Shown: positions 14,396 to 24,375, counted from the stretch's first letter. The stretch is 49,521 bases of DNA from Candidatus Gastranaerophilales bacterium (GCA_944326475.1 CALVEC010000017.1:1-49521), one strand, 5' to 3'. Translations and numbers: made by a program. Notes: generated by a model not told the origin, from the sequence alone.

Positions 14396-15202
14396 ATGAA
14401 CGTAAACAACATAACCACAAAATACACACCGGCAAGCAATCAAAACAGTAACAGACCGCCTGAATATCCTTCTCATTCGATATTTAAGCCGCTTTTGTAT
14501 ACTTATTTAACCGCGCTTGCCGTTATACCGCCAAACACCGGAGACTATTTTGAAAAAAGGGAGCAGCTTGAGGAGACAAAAGAAAAAATCTACAGACCCT
14601 TATTTAAAAATGAACCGCCGCAGTATCTGTCAGAAAGATTCAACCCTGACAGCACAAATACAAATATTGCCTATCAGCTTACAATGGCAAACAAAATCGA
14701 CCTTGCGCAGCTTGAAAAAGTTGATGACGACAAATTCCGTTACACACTAATGCTGGACAGCAAAAAGGTAAAAGGCAGACTGAAATTCATTAACGAGGAC
14801 AAAATAATTTTCGGAACGGCTGTTATCAACGACCTCTCCAAAGAAATTTCAAAATCCAGAGAATACAAATTTAAAATAGTGCTGCCGAATAAAAAATCCG
14901 ACACCTTTATGATGAAAATACTGGATGCAAACGGCAACGGCGATGAAAAGCAGTTTTACACCCTTAAAAGAGAAAAAGACGGAACGCTTGTGTTCAAAGA
15001 TTCCGTAAACACACAGGTTTTGAACAAAAAGAATGCCGATATCCGCCAAAAAATTAACACAATAGAATCAGAGCTGAATGAAATGGGGATTGAGCTTCAA
15101 AAAGAGAAAGACTCGCAAAGAGCACTGCAATTGATTCTTGCGTTTGTATTTCTGATTGAATTTATGGCGGGAATAAGCAGGCAGGCTGCTAATCAAGAAT
15201 GA
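14396..15202 (+). CDS. Hypothetical protein with C-terminal membrane anchor
   Basis: I choose ATG 14396; a TTG at 14312 in the same frame would precede a GATAAT box at 14345-14350 that could be the promoter. The 268-residue product has a hydrophobic stretch at about 32-48 (LLYTYLTALAVIPP), a soluble beta-rich middle (DDDKFRYTLMLDSKKVKGRL, EDKIIFGTAVINDL), a coiled coil near 215-240 (RQKINTIESELNEMGIELQK) and a hydrophobic C-terminus (LQLILAFVFLIEFMAGI). It probably sits on the cytoplasmic membrane. No family recognised. Its end overlaps the carbonic anhydrase gene by 14 bp, tail to tail. Confidence 0.6.
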   Translation: MNVNNITTKYTPASNQNSNRPPEYPSHSIFKPLLYTYLTALAVIPPNTGDYFEKREQLEETKEKIYRPLFKNEPPQYLSERFNPDSTNTNIAYQLTMANKIDLAQLEKVDDDKFRYTLMLDSKKVKGRLKFINEDKIIFGTAVINDLSKEISKSREYKFKIVLPNKKSDTFMMKILDANGNGDEKQFYTLKREKDGTLVFKDSVNTQVLNKKNADIRQKINTIESELNEMGIELQKEKDSQRALQLILAFVFLIEFMAGISRQAANQE

Positions 15203-15761
15203 CAATCTCGCCTGTATCAAATTTAAAATACGCGCGAACTATCTCGAGTTCGCCTTTTGCATAGGCTTTTCTCAAAATCTCGGAGCGTTTTAAGAGTTTT
15301 CTCTTTTTCACAAGCGTGTAATCACGTGCAAGCTCGTTGTAGCATTTTGTCTTATTGTCTATGATTTCATAAACTGATTTTATTAAAAGCTTAAATACAG
15401 ACGGTTCTTCGGGATAAGAACTTTTTGCCGCTTTCATAACACCGCAGTCATCGTGGCTCATAACAATAACAAGCGGAACTTTCAGATGGTCAACCGCATA
15501 CTCCACACTTTCCAAGATGTTCGGACCTATTACCGCACCTGCGCCTCTTACAACAAACAGGTCTCCGATACCTTTGTCAAAAATCAACTCAGGCACCACT
15601 CTTGAATCAGAGCAGGTAACTATGCAGGCTATGGGGGATTGTCCGTTTTTGTTTGCAATGAGAGCGTTTACATCTCTGTTATTTGCGCAGGACTTTCCGT
15701 TGACAAAATTTTTATTCCCTTCAATAAGTATATCCAGCGCTCTTTTTGCCTTTTCGTTCAT
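15189..15761 (-). CDS. Beta-class carbonic anhydrase
   Basis: 190 residues from ATG 15761, with AGGAG seven bases upstream. The zinc ligands are all present: Cys50 in CSDSR, His103 and Cys106 in SHDDCGV, with the Asp52-Arg54 catalytic dyad. VVRGAGAVIGPNILESVEYA is the conserved helix region. The enzyme interconverts CO2 and bicarbonate; in a fermenter it would feed carboxylation reactions and buffer pH. The gene is monocistronic and convergent with the previous one. Length is normal for the small prokaryotic clade. The symbol (can, cynT) cannot be decided from sequence alone. Confidence 0.92.
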   Translation of the reverse strand: MNEKAKRALDILIEGNKNFVNGKSCANNRDVNALIANKNGQSPIACIVTCSDSRVVPELIFDKGIGDLFVVRGAGAVIGPNILESVEYAVDHLKVPLVIVMSHDDCGVMKAAKSSYPEEPSVFKLLIKSVYEIIDNKTKCYNELARDYTLVKKRKLLKRSEILRKAYAKGELEIVRAYFKFDTGEIVILD

Positions 15762-15863
15762 TATATTTCTCCTGTTTGTGCTGTTTGTTAAATATAATAC
15801 CATAGTCTGTTTAGAAAAAATAAAATCTTGTACTATCTTAAATATCTTATTATACTAAAATGT

Positions 15864-16364
15864 ATGAGAATTTTAGGTATAGATCCCGGACTTGCAATAG
15901 TCGGATACAGTATATTGGATATAGACACGGAGCTTGACAGATATGAACTTGTTTCATCAGGTTCTATCCAAACCGACAAAACAAAAGATGACGCAAGCAG
16001 ATTGAATGAAATATGCTGTGACCTTGAAGAAATAATAAAAATGTTCAAACCGGACGAAGCCGGCATTGAAAAACTGTTTTTCTTCAAAAACCAGAAAACA
16101 GTAATACCCGTAGCGCAGGCGCGCGGAGTTATTCTTATGGTTTTGAACAAAAATTCGATAAAGGCATACGAATACACTCCTATCGAAGTGAAGCAGACAT
16201 TGACGGGATACGGCAGAGCGACAAAAGATGAAGTTGCATTTGCCGTTGCACAAATAGTACAGGGCAGAATACCAAAACTCGACGACACGGTTGACTCAAT
16301 CGCAATTGCAGTCTGCCACGCAAGAAACAAACTCTGTACGCTCGAAAAATATGCACAGGTATAA
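15864..16364 (+). CDS. ruvC: Holliday junction resolvase RuvC
   Basis: 166 residues from ATG 15864 (MRILGIDPG); an in-frame start at 15828 adds an unlikely tail. The four acidic catalytic residues are visible: Asp7 in GIDPG, Glu69 in GIEKLFF, and Asp141 and Asp144 in DDTVDSIAIAVCH. It cuts four-way junctions made during recombination, acting with RuvAB, neither of which is in this window. YGRATKDEVAFAV is the usual DNA-contacting region. No Shine-Dalgarno sequence is visible. The next gene starts 22 bp downstream and may be co-transcribed. Confidence 0.93.
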   Translation: MRILGIDPGLAIVGYSILDIDTELDRYELVSSGSIQTDKTKDDASRLNEICCDLEEIIKMFKPDEAGIEKLFFFKNQKTVIPVAQARGVILMVLNKNSIKAYEYTPIEVKQTLTGYGRATKDEVAFAVAQIVQGRIPKLDDTVDSIAIAVCHARNKLCTLEKYAQV

Positions 16365-16386
16365 TAAAAAATACGGAGATTAAAGA

Positions 16387-16857
16387 ATGAACGAATTATT
16401 AATGAAAAGAATGGCATTACTGTCCGCCATATTCGGACTTGCCGCCGGTGTAATCACTGTTATACCTTTTATAAGCAGCCTGTCATTTTTAGCCTTAATG
16501 GTTTTTGCAGCTGTAATTGTGCTTATTTATATGAAAAAGAAAAATTTTATAGGCTACCTTGAACCCAAAGAAGGCTCAATATACGGTGCAATCATCGGAT
16601 TTGTTTCGTTTATTGCGTTTTGTGTGTCTTTTCTGCCGCTTGCGGCGATAATCGGGCTGATGTACAAAGGTTCTTTTTATTTGGGGATTAGCCTTATAGT
16701 ACGCTCCGGAATATTTTTTATAATCCTGACGGTGTTGTTTGTTGCAATGCTTAGTGCGCTGGTAAATGCGTTTTCCGGGCTTGTCACCGCGTATATTTAT
16801 TCACAAATAGAAGAAAAACCGGATGAAAACAAAACTAATATAGAATTTGAAGAATAA
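16387..16857 (+). CDS. Hypothetical four-helix membrane protein
   Basis: 156 residues with hydrophobic segments near 8-30, 32-50, 66-90 and 102-137 and a charged tail (YSQIEEKPDENKTNIEFEE). The ATG has GGAG eight bases upstream. It lies between ruvC and mtnA with gaps of 22 and 13 bp, so the three are probably one transcript. No functional motif is visible; Gly and small residues in the helices suggest a compact bundle. It resembles the many small DUF membrane proteins found beside housekeeping genes. Confidence 0.65.
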   Translation: MNELLMKRMALLSAIFGLAAGVITVIPFISSLSFLALMVFAAVIVLIYMKKKNFIGYLEPKEGSIYGAIIGFVSFIAFCVSFLPLAAIIGLMYKGSFYLGISLIVRSGIFFIILTVLFVAMLSALVNAFSGLVTAYIYSQIEEKPDENKTNIEFEE

Positions 16858-16870
16858 GAGGAAAATTTAA

Positions 16871-17923
16871 ATGGAATTTAAGTCAAAGATAAAAACAATT
16901 GAATGGGTAAATGATTGTTCAAGAATGGTAAATCAAACGCTCGTCCCTTATGAATACAAAATGGTAGACATAAAAACCTCGAGAGACATGTTTGACGCAA
17001 TCAGAAATATGATAGTCAGAGGGGCGCCGGCAATAGGCATAGCAGGTGCACATGGCGTTGTGCTGGCTGCAATGGAGATTGAGAAAAAGACTCAGGATAA
17101 GACTGAATTTTTGGCTGAACTCCAAAAACACGCAGAGTATTTAAAAAGTGCCCGTCCTACCGCCGTAAACCTCATGTGGGCAGTGGATAAACAGCTTGAA
17201 CTTGCAAAAAATTCAACAAAAAGCATTGCAGAGATTGTTGAAGACCTGAAAGAAAACGGTATAAAACTTGAGAATGAAGACGTTGAAATCAACAAAAAAA
17301 TCGGCGATTTCGGCGCAGAACTTGTCAAAAAAGGAGCGACAATTCTTACACACTGCAACGCCGGTGCTCTTGCAACAGTAGGCTACGGAACCGCGCTCGG
17401 GGTAGTGCGTTCGGCATTTGCAAAAGACAACACTATTCAGGTCTTTGCCGACGAAACCCGCCCGAGACTCCAGGGTGCACGAATCACGACTTTTGAACTT
17501 ATAACGGACGGTATCCCCGTAACCCTTATCACAGACGGGATGAGCGGATATTTTATGAAAAAAGGCATGATTGATATGGTAGTCGTCGGAGCGGACAGAA
17601 TAGCCTCAAACGGTGATACTGCAAACAAAATCGGCACATATAATCTCGCTATTGCCGCAAAATACCACAACATTCCTTTTTATGTGGCAGCGCCGTTATC
17701 AACCATTGATACCTCAATAAATTCCGGTGATGAAATCCCCATAGAAGAAAGAGGGCACGAAGAAGTTACCCACATAAACGGAAAAAGTATTTGCGCAGAG
17801 GGTGTTAAGGTTATTAACCCCGGATTTGATGTGACGCCGAATGAACTCATAAGCGGAATAATAACGGAAAAGGGCGTGCTTTATCCTGATTACAAAGAAT
17901 CAATAAGACGAGCTTTTCACTAA
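16871..17923 (+). CDS. mtnA: S-methyl-5-thioribose-1-phosphate isomerase
   Basis: 350 residues, the family length. Signatures: VRGAPAIGIAGAHG near residue 50, THCNAGALATVGYGTALG near 160 (with the catalytic Cys), ADETRPRLQGARITTFEL near 195 and VGADRIASNGDTANKIGTYN near 240 (with the catalytic Asp). It converts methylthioribose-1-phosphate to the ribulose form in methionine salvage. No other mtn gene is nearby, so the pathway is either scattered or a short version in which MtnA feeds a different branch. GAGG lies eight bases before the ATG. Confidence 0.93.
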   Translation: MEFKSKIKTIEWVNDCSRMVNQTLVPYEYKMVDIKTSRDMFDAIRNMIVRGAPAIGIAGAHGVVLAAMEIEKKTQDKTEFLAELQKHAEYLKSARPTAVNLMWAVDKQLELAKNSTKSIAEIVEDLKENGIKLENEDVEINKKIGDFGAELVKKGATILTHCNAGALATVGYGTALGVVRSAFAKDNTIQVFADETRPRLQGARITTFELITDGIPVTLITDGMSGYFMKKGMIDMVVVGADRIASNGDTANKIGTYNLAIAAKYHNIPFYVAAPLSTIDTSINSGDEIPIEERGHEEVTHINGKSICAEGVKVINPGFDVTPNELISGIITEKGVLYPDYKESIRRAFH

Positions 17924-17999
17924 ACAGAGCTTGCAATCCAAGACGCTTGTCTCAGGATCTTACTATTTTATTTTTCTATTTCACGCATGTAGCAACCCC

Positions 18000-18180
18000 G
18001 CCGACCTTTGCATAGCGAATTACAGAAAGTTAATTAAACAACGATTAGTCTCATCTGTCTGAGCAGCCCGTAGTTATTTTCAAGGTCTTTAATTTGTTTA
18101 TGATTTTTGCGGAAATATGGGCTGCGAGTTATGAGACTCGAGTGCAATTTACTTTCTGTATGAGCGGCGCAGCAGGTCGG
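18000..18180 (+). repeat. Family A nested inverted repeat, copy 3 (181 bp)
   Basis: All internal arms are kept. The upstream flank TTTCACGCATGTAGCAAC and the downstream CCACCCGTTCTTTG hairpin are present. The last base of the 3' end differs (AGGTCGGG). Confidence 0.9.
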
Positions 18181-18633
18181 GAGGTTTCTTAGGCTCCACC
18201 CGTTCTTTGCGCCAAAGAATGGGTGGAACAAAAAGATATAATCGTATTTTTCAGATTTTAACTTAATTCCGCGTTTTGCGCTGAACACCGCGCCGGTAAG
18301 ATGCTGAAATCCGCTTCTTGGATTATTGGCGTTCGCTAGGTTTTGCACTCCGCTTTGATTTGCTTTGCAAATCCCGCGTCGTCAACCTTGCTCACAAGGG
18401 GCGTTCCCTCCGGTCAGCCGTCCGACCTTGTCACTATTTACAGACCATTGCAATTATGCCTGCTTGGCGTAAAGTCGTGACGCCATTTTTCAGGCTTCGC
18501 CCCAGCTCAGCCGAAAAAGAAGGCAAATCCGCCAGCATGACAGTTTGTTTTACGGAAAAAGCATAAAATAGTTTTCGCAGGTTTCAGCAATCTCTGATTG
18601 CCCAAACCTACGAAAAACATAAATCCGACCTAA
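18181..18633. repeat. Repeat-filled intergenic region
   Basis: No gene. It holds the hairpin following copy 3; an inverted copy of the flank module seen at 481-596 (about 18424-18545), here joined to a third, unrelated core on the GTGAC side; and a family B hairpin (CAGGTTTCAGCAATC with GATTGCCCAAACCT) at about 18579-18610. Confidence 0.7.
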
Positions 18634-19746
18634 TTATGCAAGTTCGTTCGGGATTGCATAAAGGACTGTTTCACAGTGGTCAAAGCTGTAGTGCCCTGTA
18701 TGGAATTTGTAATCCTTTAAAATTTCATTCAGATACAGCGGTATTGAAACAAAGTCGTCTGCAGAGTGATAGATTGAAACAGCGAGCTGAGGTCTGTCTG
18801 TTTCCAGCGTATTCAGGGCGCCTTGAAGCACATTCATTTCTGCCCCCTCTACATCGAGCTTTATAAAATCGACTTTTTCTATGTTCAAATTCTGCTTTGC
18901 TTCATCGATTGTGGTCGTTTGGATATTTGAAACATTTTCCTGCGGTTTTATTGAAGATGTTCCCTGCGTTCCTTTTACTCTTGAATGACCTTTGTACTGC
19001 AAATTTTCGCAAAACTCGAGTTCTCCTGTTTCATTCCAGAGTCCTGATTCAACAATAGTCGTAAAATCTCCCTGTTTTATAAAATAATCATAATTTTCAT
19101 CTTTGAATTTTTCATACATAGGTTCAAAAGCATAAATCCTGTTTAGATTTTTCAAATTCTTCTTGAACGCAAATGAGTTTATACCGTTGCAAAATCCCCC
19201 GTCTATGACGGTTAAGACGGCATCTTTGTTTATATATTCAAGATATTGCGCATTGTAATTTCTTACGGGCTGGTATTTAGAAATGCCGTATTTTTTGAAA
19301 ACGTATTGTTCAATTTTGTCATATTTACCCGTGCAAAATGCTTCCCAGCGCAAATTATAAACAAATCTGTCTTCATTTGTGTTGAACAATCCAAGCGCCT
19401 GTTTGAATTTTTCAAAATACGGAAGCATTCTGCAGCTAAATTCCGACTCTCTTGAAACTATCAAAAACGGAATATCAAAATAATTCAGGATAGTAATAGT
19501 TTCTTCCGCAAGGCTTCTGACGGAAACTATAAGTAAATCAAAATCCGCCTTTTTCTCAGGCAGGTCTTTAATGCTGAATACGCCGAGACCTTCGTGTTCA
19601 CCGGTTTTTACGGAGTCAATAAAAAATGTAATACTTATATCCGGTCTGTTCTTTTCAAGAAATTTTTTAATCTCTGCTCCGCCTGTACCTGCGCCGTATA
19701 TTGCAACTCTGATATTAGGTTTTATAATTTTAAATTCTTCAAACAT
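18634..19746 (-). CDS. FkbM-family methyltransferase with N-terminal Rossmann domain
   Basis: 370 residues. The first 110 form a nucleotide-binding-like domain (IRVAIYGAGTGGAEIKKFL, residues 12-30), the same kind of domain as in the glycan genes at 42254 and 43062. The FkbM methyltransferase follows, with VLTVIDGGFCNGINSFAF near 180 and IEKVDFIKLDVEGAEMNVLQ near 290, the family's SAM-binding end. PQLAVSIYHSADDF is the usual C-terminal block. FkbM enzymes O-methylate sugars or polyketides, so surface-glycan modification is likely. There is a GGGGG nine bases before the ATG, but spacing is not ideal. Confidence 0.85.
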   Translation of the reverse strand: MFEEFKIIKPNIRVAIYGAGTGGAEIKKFLEKNRPDISITFFIDSVKTGEHEGLGVFSIKDLPEKKADFDLLIVSVRSLAEETITILNYFDIPFLIVSRESEFSCRMLPYFEKFKQALGLFNTNEDRFVYNLRWEAFCTGKYDKIEQYVFKKYGISKYQPVRNYNAQYLEYINKDAVLTVIDGGFCNGINSFAFKKNLKNLNRIYAFEPMYEKFKDENYDYFIKQGDFTTIVESGLWNETGELEFCENLQYKGHSRVKGTQGTSSIKPQENVSNIQTTTIDEAKQNLNIEKVDFIKLDVEGAEMNVLQGALNTLETDRPQLAVSIYHSADDFVSIPLYLNEILKDYKFHTGHYSFDHCETVLYAIPNELA

Positions 19747-19819
19747 CCTTACGTTCCCCCGTTTTTCCTCCGGATAATTCTTATTTTAATCTATATTCTT
19801 CATTTAATCAATTTTATAC

Positions 19820-19851
19820 AAAAAGACCCGGGATTTTTTCCGGGTCTTTTT
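19820..19851. terminator. Bidirectional terminator
   Basis: AAAAAGACCCGG, an 8-nt loop, then CCGGGTCTTTTT: a 12-bp stem with U-tracts on both strands. It lies 18 bp after the stop of the acetate-CoA ligase gene and serves that gene. Confidence 0.9.
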
Positions 19852-19869
19852 GTGTTCTTTTAACGCTTG

Positions 19870-22035
19870 TTATTTGCTGCAGAGACTGCATTCAGCACCG
19901 CATCCGAAGTATTCTTTAACTTCTTCAACGCGGACTTTGATACGACCGTCTACCGCAATGCCTTCACCTGATTTTTCAGAGATGAGCAGCGGGTTGATAT
20001 CGAGTTCATCAATGAATTTGAAGTCATTAACAAGCTGGGAGAGTCTCAGGAGAGTTTCCTGAATCTGTTCCATATTAGCCGGTTTTGTACCTCTTGCGCC
20101 TTTTAAGAGTTCGTATGCTTTTACTGACTTAATCATTTCATCAGCGTCAACGTCAGTCAACGGAGCAATTCTAAAGGTTACGTCTTTCATTGTTTCAATG
20201 AATACGCCGCCTAAACCGAACATCATCATCGGACCGTACTGCGGGTCTGTTGCAATACCGCAAACCATTTCACGGTTGCCCTTAACCATTTCCTGAATGA
20301 TAACGCCTTCAAGACCTTCAATAAGTCCTTTTTCCGTAAGTTTTTGGATGAGGTCTCGGTATTCTGCTCTTAACTGTTCTTCTGACTGGATGTTTACTCT
20401 TACACCGCCGACATCGGTTTTGTGAGAAGTAGTTTTTGATGTCATTTTCATAACAACCGGATATCCGATTGAGTTGCCGAGTTCAACAACTTCTTCTTCG
20501 TTAGTTGCAAGACCGTATTTGCAAGCTCTGATACCATAAGCGTCCAGTACGTCAATGGATTCTAATGTAGTCAACTGTGCACGTCCGTCAGCTACTGCAC
20601 CTTTAATGATTTTTTCGGCTTTTGCTTTGTCTACGTCGTAGACAGGGATTTTGCCTTCCGGTCTTTCCATCCATTTTCTCTGCTGGTTGAGTCTGTTGAA
20701 TCCGTCTGCAGCTTCTTCGGCGTACATAAAGAACGGCATGTTGACATCCATATTTGAAAGCTGTGTGAAAAATTCATTTTTCGTCATGAAAATACCGATA
20801 ATCGGTTTTTCAGGATTTTTAGCTTTAATTTCCATCAAAGCTTTAGCTACATCAATATCTTTCAAACCGAGGAACGGCAAATAGATTACTGCTATCATAT
20901 CTACGTTTTCATCTGCAATAACGGTTTCAAGTGTTTGTTTGTAGTGTTCGATAGGTGCTGATGCAATCATATCTATCGGGTTTTTAACACTTGCTGCAGC
21001 CGGTAAGAAGCTTCTTAATTTTTCTTTTGTTGCGTCAGAAATTTTTGCCATCTGCATTCCGTATTCGCAAACAGCGTCTGTTGCCATAATTCCGGGACCG
21101 CCTGAGTTGGTGATAATAGCTACTCTGTCGCCTTTCGGGATGGGAGATGTAGCAAAAACTTTAGCGGTTGCAAAAAGATTTTTCAAAGAGTATTCTCTGA
21201 TTACACCGGATTGCATAAGCAATGCGTTTGCAGCTTTGTCTGCACCGGCAAGAGAGCCTGTATGTGAAGAAGCTGCGGAAGCGCCTGCTGCTGAACGACC
21301 TGCTTTAAGTGCCAAAATAGGTTTTTTCTTTGTGATTCTTGAAGCCAGTTTTCTGAAATTAGCAGGGTTCTGGATAGATTCCATATAAAGAAGAATCTGT
21401 TCAACATCGTCTTCGTTTTCCCAGTATTCCATAGCTGTTTCAGCGTTTATGTCAGCCTGGTTTCCGATAGAGATGAACTGTGCAAAACCGAGGTTGAGGT
21501 CTTTTAATATGTTTAAAATACCGCCGCCTAGTGCGCCTGACTGTGAAACAAATCCGATGTTTCCTCTTTCAGGCAGTGATTCTGCAAAACATCCGTCCAT
21601 TCTGATATCCGGTGCTGTGTTTACAACGCCTAAGCAGTTAGGACCGACGCATCTCATACCGTATTCTTTTAATTTTGCAACGAGCTGTTTTTCAGCCTCA
21701 GCGCCTTCTGCGCCTGCTTCTTTAAATCCTGCTGAAATAATGCAGATACCTTTGATTCCCTTTTCGTGGCATTCGTCGATTGCATTCAAAACGAATTTTT
21801 GTGCAATAACGATTATTGCCAAATCAACGTCGCCTGGGATTTCTTTTACGTTTGTATAAGCTTTGAAACCTTGAATTTCTCCGCCTTTCGGGTTTACCGG
21901 ATAAATTTTGCCGGTAAATTCGTATTCTTTAAGCCTTTTCATAATGTCGGAACCGATTGTATGTTCCTTTGTAGAAGCGCCGATTACCGCAATAGCTTTT
22001 GGGCGCATAATTTTGTCCAGTTGTTCTTTTAGCAT
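19870..22035 (-). CDS. Acetate-CoA ligase (ADP-forming), alpha-beta fusion
   Basis: 721 residues with the single-chain layout. The CoA-binding domain comes first (AIAVIGASTKEHTIGSDI, KIYPVNPKGGEI), then the ligase domains with the phosphohistidine loop SSHTGSLAGADKAANALL (around 255-270). The ATP-grasp beta part covers about 490-710 (GYPVVMKMTSKTTSHKTDVG, GGVFIETMKDVTFRIAPL, FIDELDINPLL). It converts acetyl-CoA, ADP and phosphate to acetate, CoA and ATP, giving energy by substrate-level phosphorylation; this is a hallmark of fermenters lacking or supplementing Pta-AckA. AAAGGTG precedes the ATG by five bases. Homologues can also use propionyl-CoA or aryl-acyl-CoA, so substrate range is open. 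Confidence 0.92.
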   Translation of the reverse strand: MLKEQLDKIMRPKAIAVIGASTKEHTIGSDIMKRLKEYEFTGKIYPVNPKGGEIQGFKAYTNVKEIPGDVDLAIIVIAQKFVLNAIDECHEKGIKGICIISAGFKEAGAEGAEAEKQLVAKLKEYGMRCVGPNCLGVVNTAPDIRMDGCFAESLPERGNIGFVSQSGALGGGILNILKDLNLGFAQFISIGNQADINAETAMEYWENEDDVEQILLYMESIQNPANFRKLASRITKKKPILALKAGRSAAGASAASSHTGSLAGADKAANALLMQSGVIREYSLKNLFATAKVFATSPIPKGDRVAIITNSGGPGIMATDAVCEYGMQMAKISDATKEKLRSFLPAAASVKNPIDMIASAPIEHYKQTLETVIADENVDMIAVIYLPFLGLKDIDVAKALMEIKAKNPEKPIIGIFMTKNEFFTQLSNMDVNMPFFMYAEEAADGFNRLNQQRKWMERPEGKIPVYDVDKAKAEKIIKGAVADGRAQLTTLESIDVLDAYGIRACKYGLATNEEEVVELGNSIGYPVVMKMTSKTTSHKTDVGGVRVNIQSEEQLRAEYRDLIQKLTEKGLIEGLEGVIIQEMVKGNREMVCGIATDPQYGPMMMFGLGGVFIETMKDVTFRIAPLTDVDADEMIKSVKAYELLKGARGTKPANMEQIQETLLRLSQLVNDFKFIDELDINPLLISEKSGEGIAVDGRIKVRVEEVKEYFGCGAECSLCSK

Positions 22036-22071
22036 TTTTTCACCTTTCTTAGTTTATAAATACTTTTCACG

Positions 22072-22077
22072 ATTATA
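22072..22077 (-). promoter_or_regulatory. Possible -10 box for the acetate-CoA ligase gene
   Basis: A perfect TATAAT on the minus strand, 36 bp upstream of the ATG. No good -35 hexamer is visible at 17 bp, so this is tentative. Confidence 0.35.
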
Positions 22078-22180
22078 ATCAACAATTGGGATATGACTCC
22101 TCTTGCTTTTTATTATCACGCAAAAAAAAATTTTTGTAAAAAACAAATCTTTTTTGCGCAAAAGAACAACAAGAAAACTC

Positions 22181-23266
22181 TCAGACAATATCAGGAAACA
22201 ACTTTGCTTTTATTGCTTTAAGCCAGACTCCGGTATAGGTGGAAATCACCATTGTTAAAACAAAATAAAGATAGGTTGTTTGTACGGGGTTGTAAATCCA
22301 GTAGATATCGTGGTTTGCACGTTCCGCTATAGGAATTCCGTTAATGTATAAAAATATAGCGGTAATTATATACATAACGAGAAGGTGATTTGCCATAATG
22401 TGGTAGGTAGTTTGTCCGACGTGTTTTAAAAAGGTATTGTCTTTAAAATAGGGGTATACGATATTTATTGTAAACAGCGATGCCCAAATTCCCGTTAAGC
22501 TGGTTAACACAGGTACAAAAAGCTGTTCGTCAAACCTTGCCCATACAAGCACATAACTCAAGCCGATACCGTGTTCCGGGTCATAGTCACGGTTGAACAT
22601 CCACAAAATCGCCTGAATAACAACGATTGTGAAAAACCATTTTACTGTAAAAATATCGTATTTGCCCTCGATATAGTGTGTGTAAAAATAACCGAGGTAC
22701 ACAAAAAACAGTGAAAACATTGTTCTTATTACAACAAGCACAAACGGGTCGACCGCGGTGACTTTTGAAACAGGGATTGCAAGACAGCCGAGTATTGCGA
22801 AAAATGCGAGATGAAAAAATTTGTTGTCATTTAGTTTTTTCAAGAATTTGAACAAAAACAGAAACGTCATCATTGTCATAAACAACTGCGTTACAAACCA
22901 CAGCGGACAGGACAGGTCAAACTGGTGTCCGTTTAAAAACGGAGTTATAAAAAAGTTCTTCAAAGAAATCGGCATTCCCCAGAATTTTCCGGTCAGCTTT
23001 GCAATCAAAACCGTTACGCCGAGGTAAAATATTGAATACAAAAAATATGGCACAAGAAGGCTTTTGACTCTCCTTTTTAAAAATGTGTATGTGCTGTCTA
23101 AATATTTGTCTTTGAACAAACAGCCGGAAATAAAGAAGAACAAAGCAAGCTGGAATGAGTACGGCGGAAATATGCCGAGCAGTGAAAACTCGAGATGCCC
23201 CGAAACAACAAGAGTTATTGCAAGCGCCTTTAGCAGGTTCATTTTGTTTGAAAAAATTTCGTTCAT
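22181..23266 (-). CDS. Acyltransferase family 3 (OafA-like) membrane protein
   Basis: 361 residues from ATG 23266, with GAGGG seven bases upstream; the longer frame from 23329 is rejected. About ten hydrophobic segments. The N-terminal block MNLLKALAITLVVSGHLEF holds the conserved His of acyltransferase-3 enzymes, and LALFFFISGCLFK is the second family motif. These proteins move acetyl or other acyl groups across the membrane onto surface glycans or lipids. It stands near the FkbM methyltransferase gene but is separated from it by acetate-CoA ligase. The exact acceptor cannot be inferred. Confidence 0.82.
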   Translation of the reverse strand: MNEIFSNKMNLLKALAITLVVSGHLEFSLLGIFPPYSFQLALFFFISGCLFKDKYLDSTYTFLKRRVKSLLVPYFLYSIFYLGVTVLIAKLTGKFWGMPISLKNFFITPFLNGHQFDLSCPLWFVTQLFMTMMTFLFLFKFLKKLNDNKFFHLAFFAILGCLAIPVSKVTAVDPFVLVVIRTMFSLFFVYLGYFYTHYIEGKYDIFTVKWFFTIVVIQAILWMFNRDYDPEHGIGLSYVLVWARFDEQLFVPVLTSLTGIWASLFTINIVYPYFKDNTFLKHVGQTTYHIMANHLLVMYIITAIFLYINGIPIAERANHDIYWIYNPVQTTYLYFVLTMVISTYTGVWLKAIKAKLFPDIV

Positions 23267-24375
23267 TCTTTTTCCCTCATGTTTAGATGCGGCTTTATGT
23301 ATTTTGCATAAAACAAAAAAATCTTGCAATGAAAATGATAAACATGCTTATAATAACACGTCATGCTGGTTGCCTGATATCCGACGAGGTTATTGCCGGT
23401 GCGTCAAACGACGCACCCTACTTGCTGCCTGTCATGCTGAACTTGTTTCAGCATCTGTACAAACGCAGAGGGTAGCAATAGTTCTCGCAGCCGGTCAGAA
23501 AGACCAAATTACAGCTTGGAAAATAAACAGAACATTAAATCGAAAAATTGTATCGGACAAGTTTCTTGAACGTTCATTTCTTTTCTTTTGAATTGCGCAT
23601 GCAAAAGAAAAGAAATGAACCAAAGAAAAGAAAACAGGCGCAGACCGAAAGAGCTTGTAGAGTCTTTAAACGAAAATTTTCCGGCACAAGACCGGATAAA
23701 TTTTATTTAACATCATGCCGTTCCCCACCCTACCCCTCCCCAAGCCGGGGAGGGAACAAAACAGGCTTGTAGAACTCCTTCCCCGACTTGGGGAAGGTTG
23801 GGATGGGGAGTGACCCGTAAGGGGGCAACCGGCTACGGGTGTTCTAACAAGCTCTAACCGACGGCTACGCCCGACAGGGGGACACCCCCTGTAACCCCCG
23901 TTTTGTCTGCGATTTATTCCCTCTCCCCTTTGGGGAGAGGGTTGGGTGAGGGGGTCAAGAACCTGTATTTTCACATATAATGGCTGTCATCCTGAAGCGT
24001 CGAATTATGGGCGCAGTGACAATCGTGTGTGTTCAGGATCTTACACACTTCGCGTTTTGTGCTGAACGCCGCGCCGGTAAGATGCTGAACATGGAGATAT
24101 TGAAGCGGGCACAAACGCCGGTCGCTTCAGCATGACAGATAGTCGGTTAGGTTAACATTCTCTGTCATGCCGCTCCCCACCCGACGGCTACGCCCGACAG
24201 GGGGACACCCCCTGTAACCCCCGTTTGGCTCGACAAAAATTCTTTAGGTGTCGGATTTAGTTAATTTTTAACGAATCACAGAGATTATTACTAAAATCGA
24301 CATTTGTACAGATGCTGAAACAAGTTCAGCATGACGTACTATTGTATTTTTCGATTTCACGCATACAGCTACCCC
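23267..24375. repeat. 1.1-kb repeat cluster without genes
   Basis: No gene is supported. In order: a GTCATGCTGAACTTGTTTCA hairpin near 23430; the GAACGTTCATTTCTTTTC module near 23497-23640 with a long CTTTTCTTTTG/CAAAAGAAAAG stem; family E GC-rich palindromes at about 23718-23830; family C hairpins near 23871 and 24183; a CCTCTCCCCTTTGGGGAGAG unit near 23918; and CTGAAGCG-type modules near 23985 and 24300. Confidence 0.7.

Noticed and set aside
15833-16417. 194-codon minus-strand frame across ruvC
   Set aside because: Antisense shadow of a gene with complete catalytic residues.
21449-21859. 136-codon plus-strand frame
   Set aside because: Antisense shadow inside the acetate-CoA ligase gene; no independent signal.
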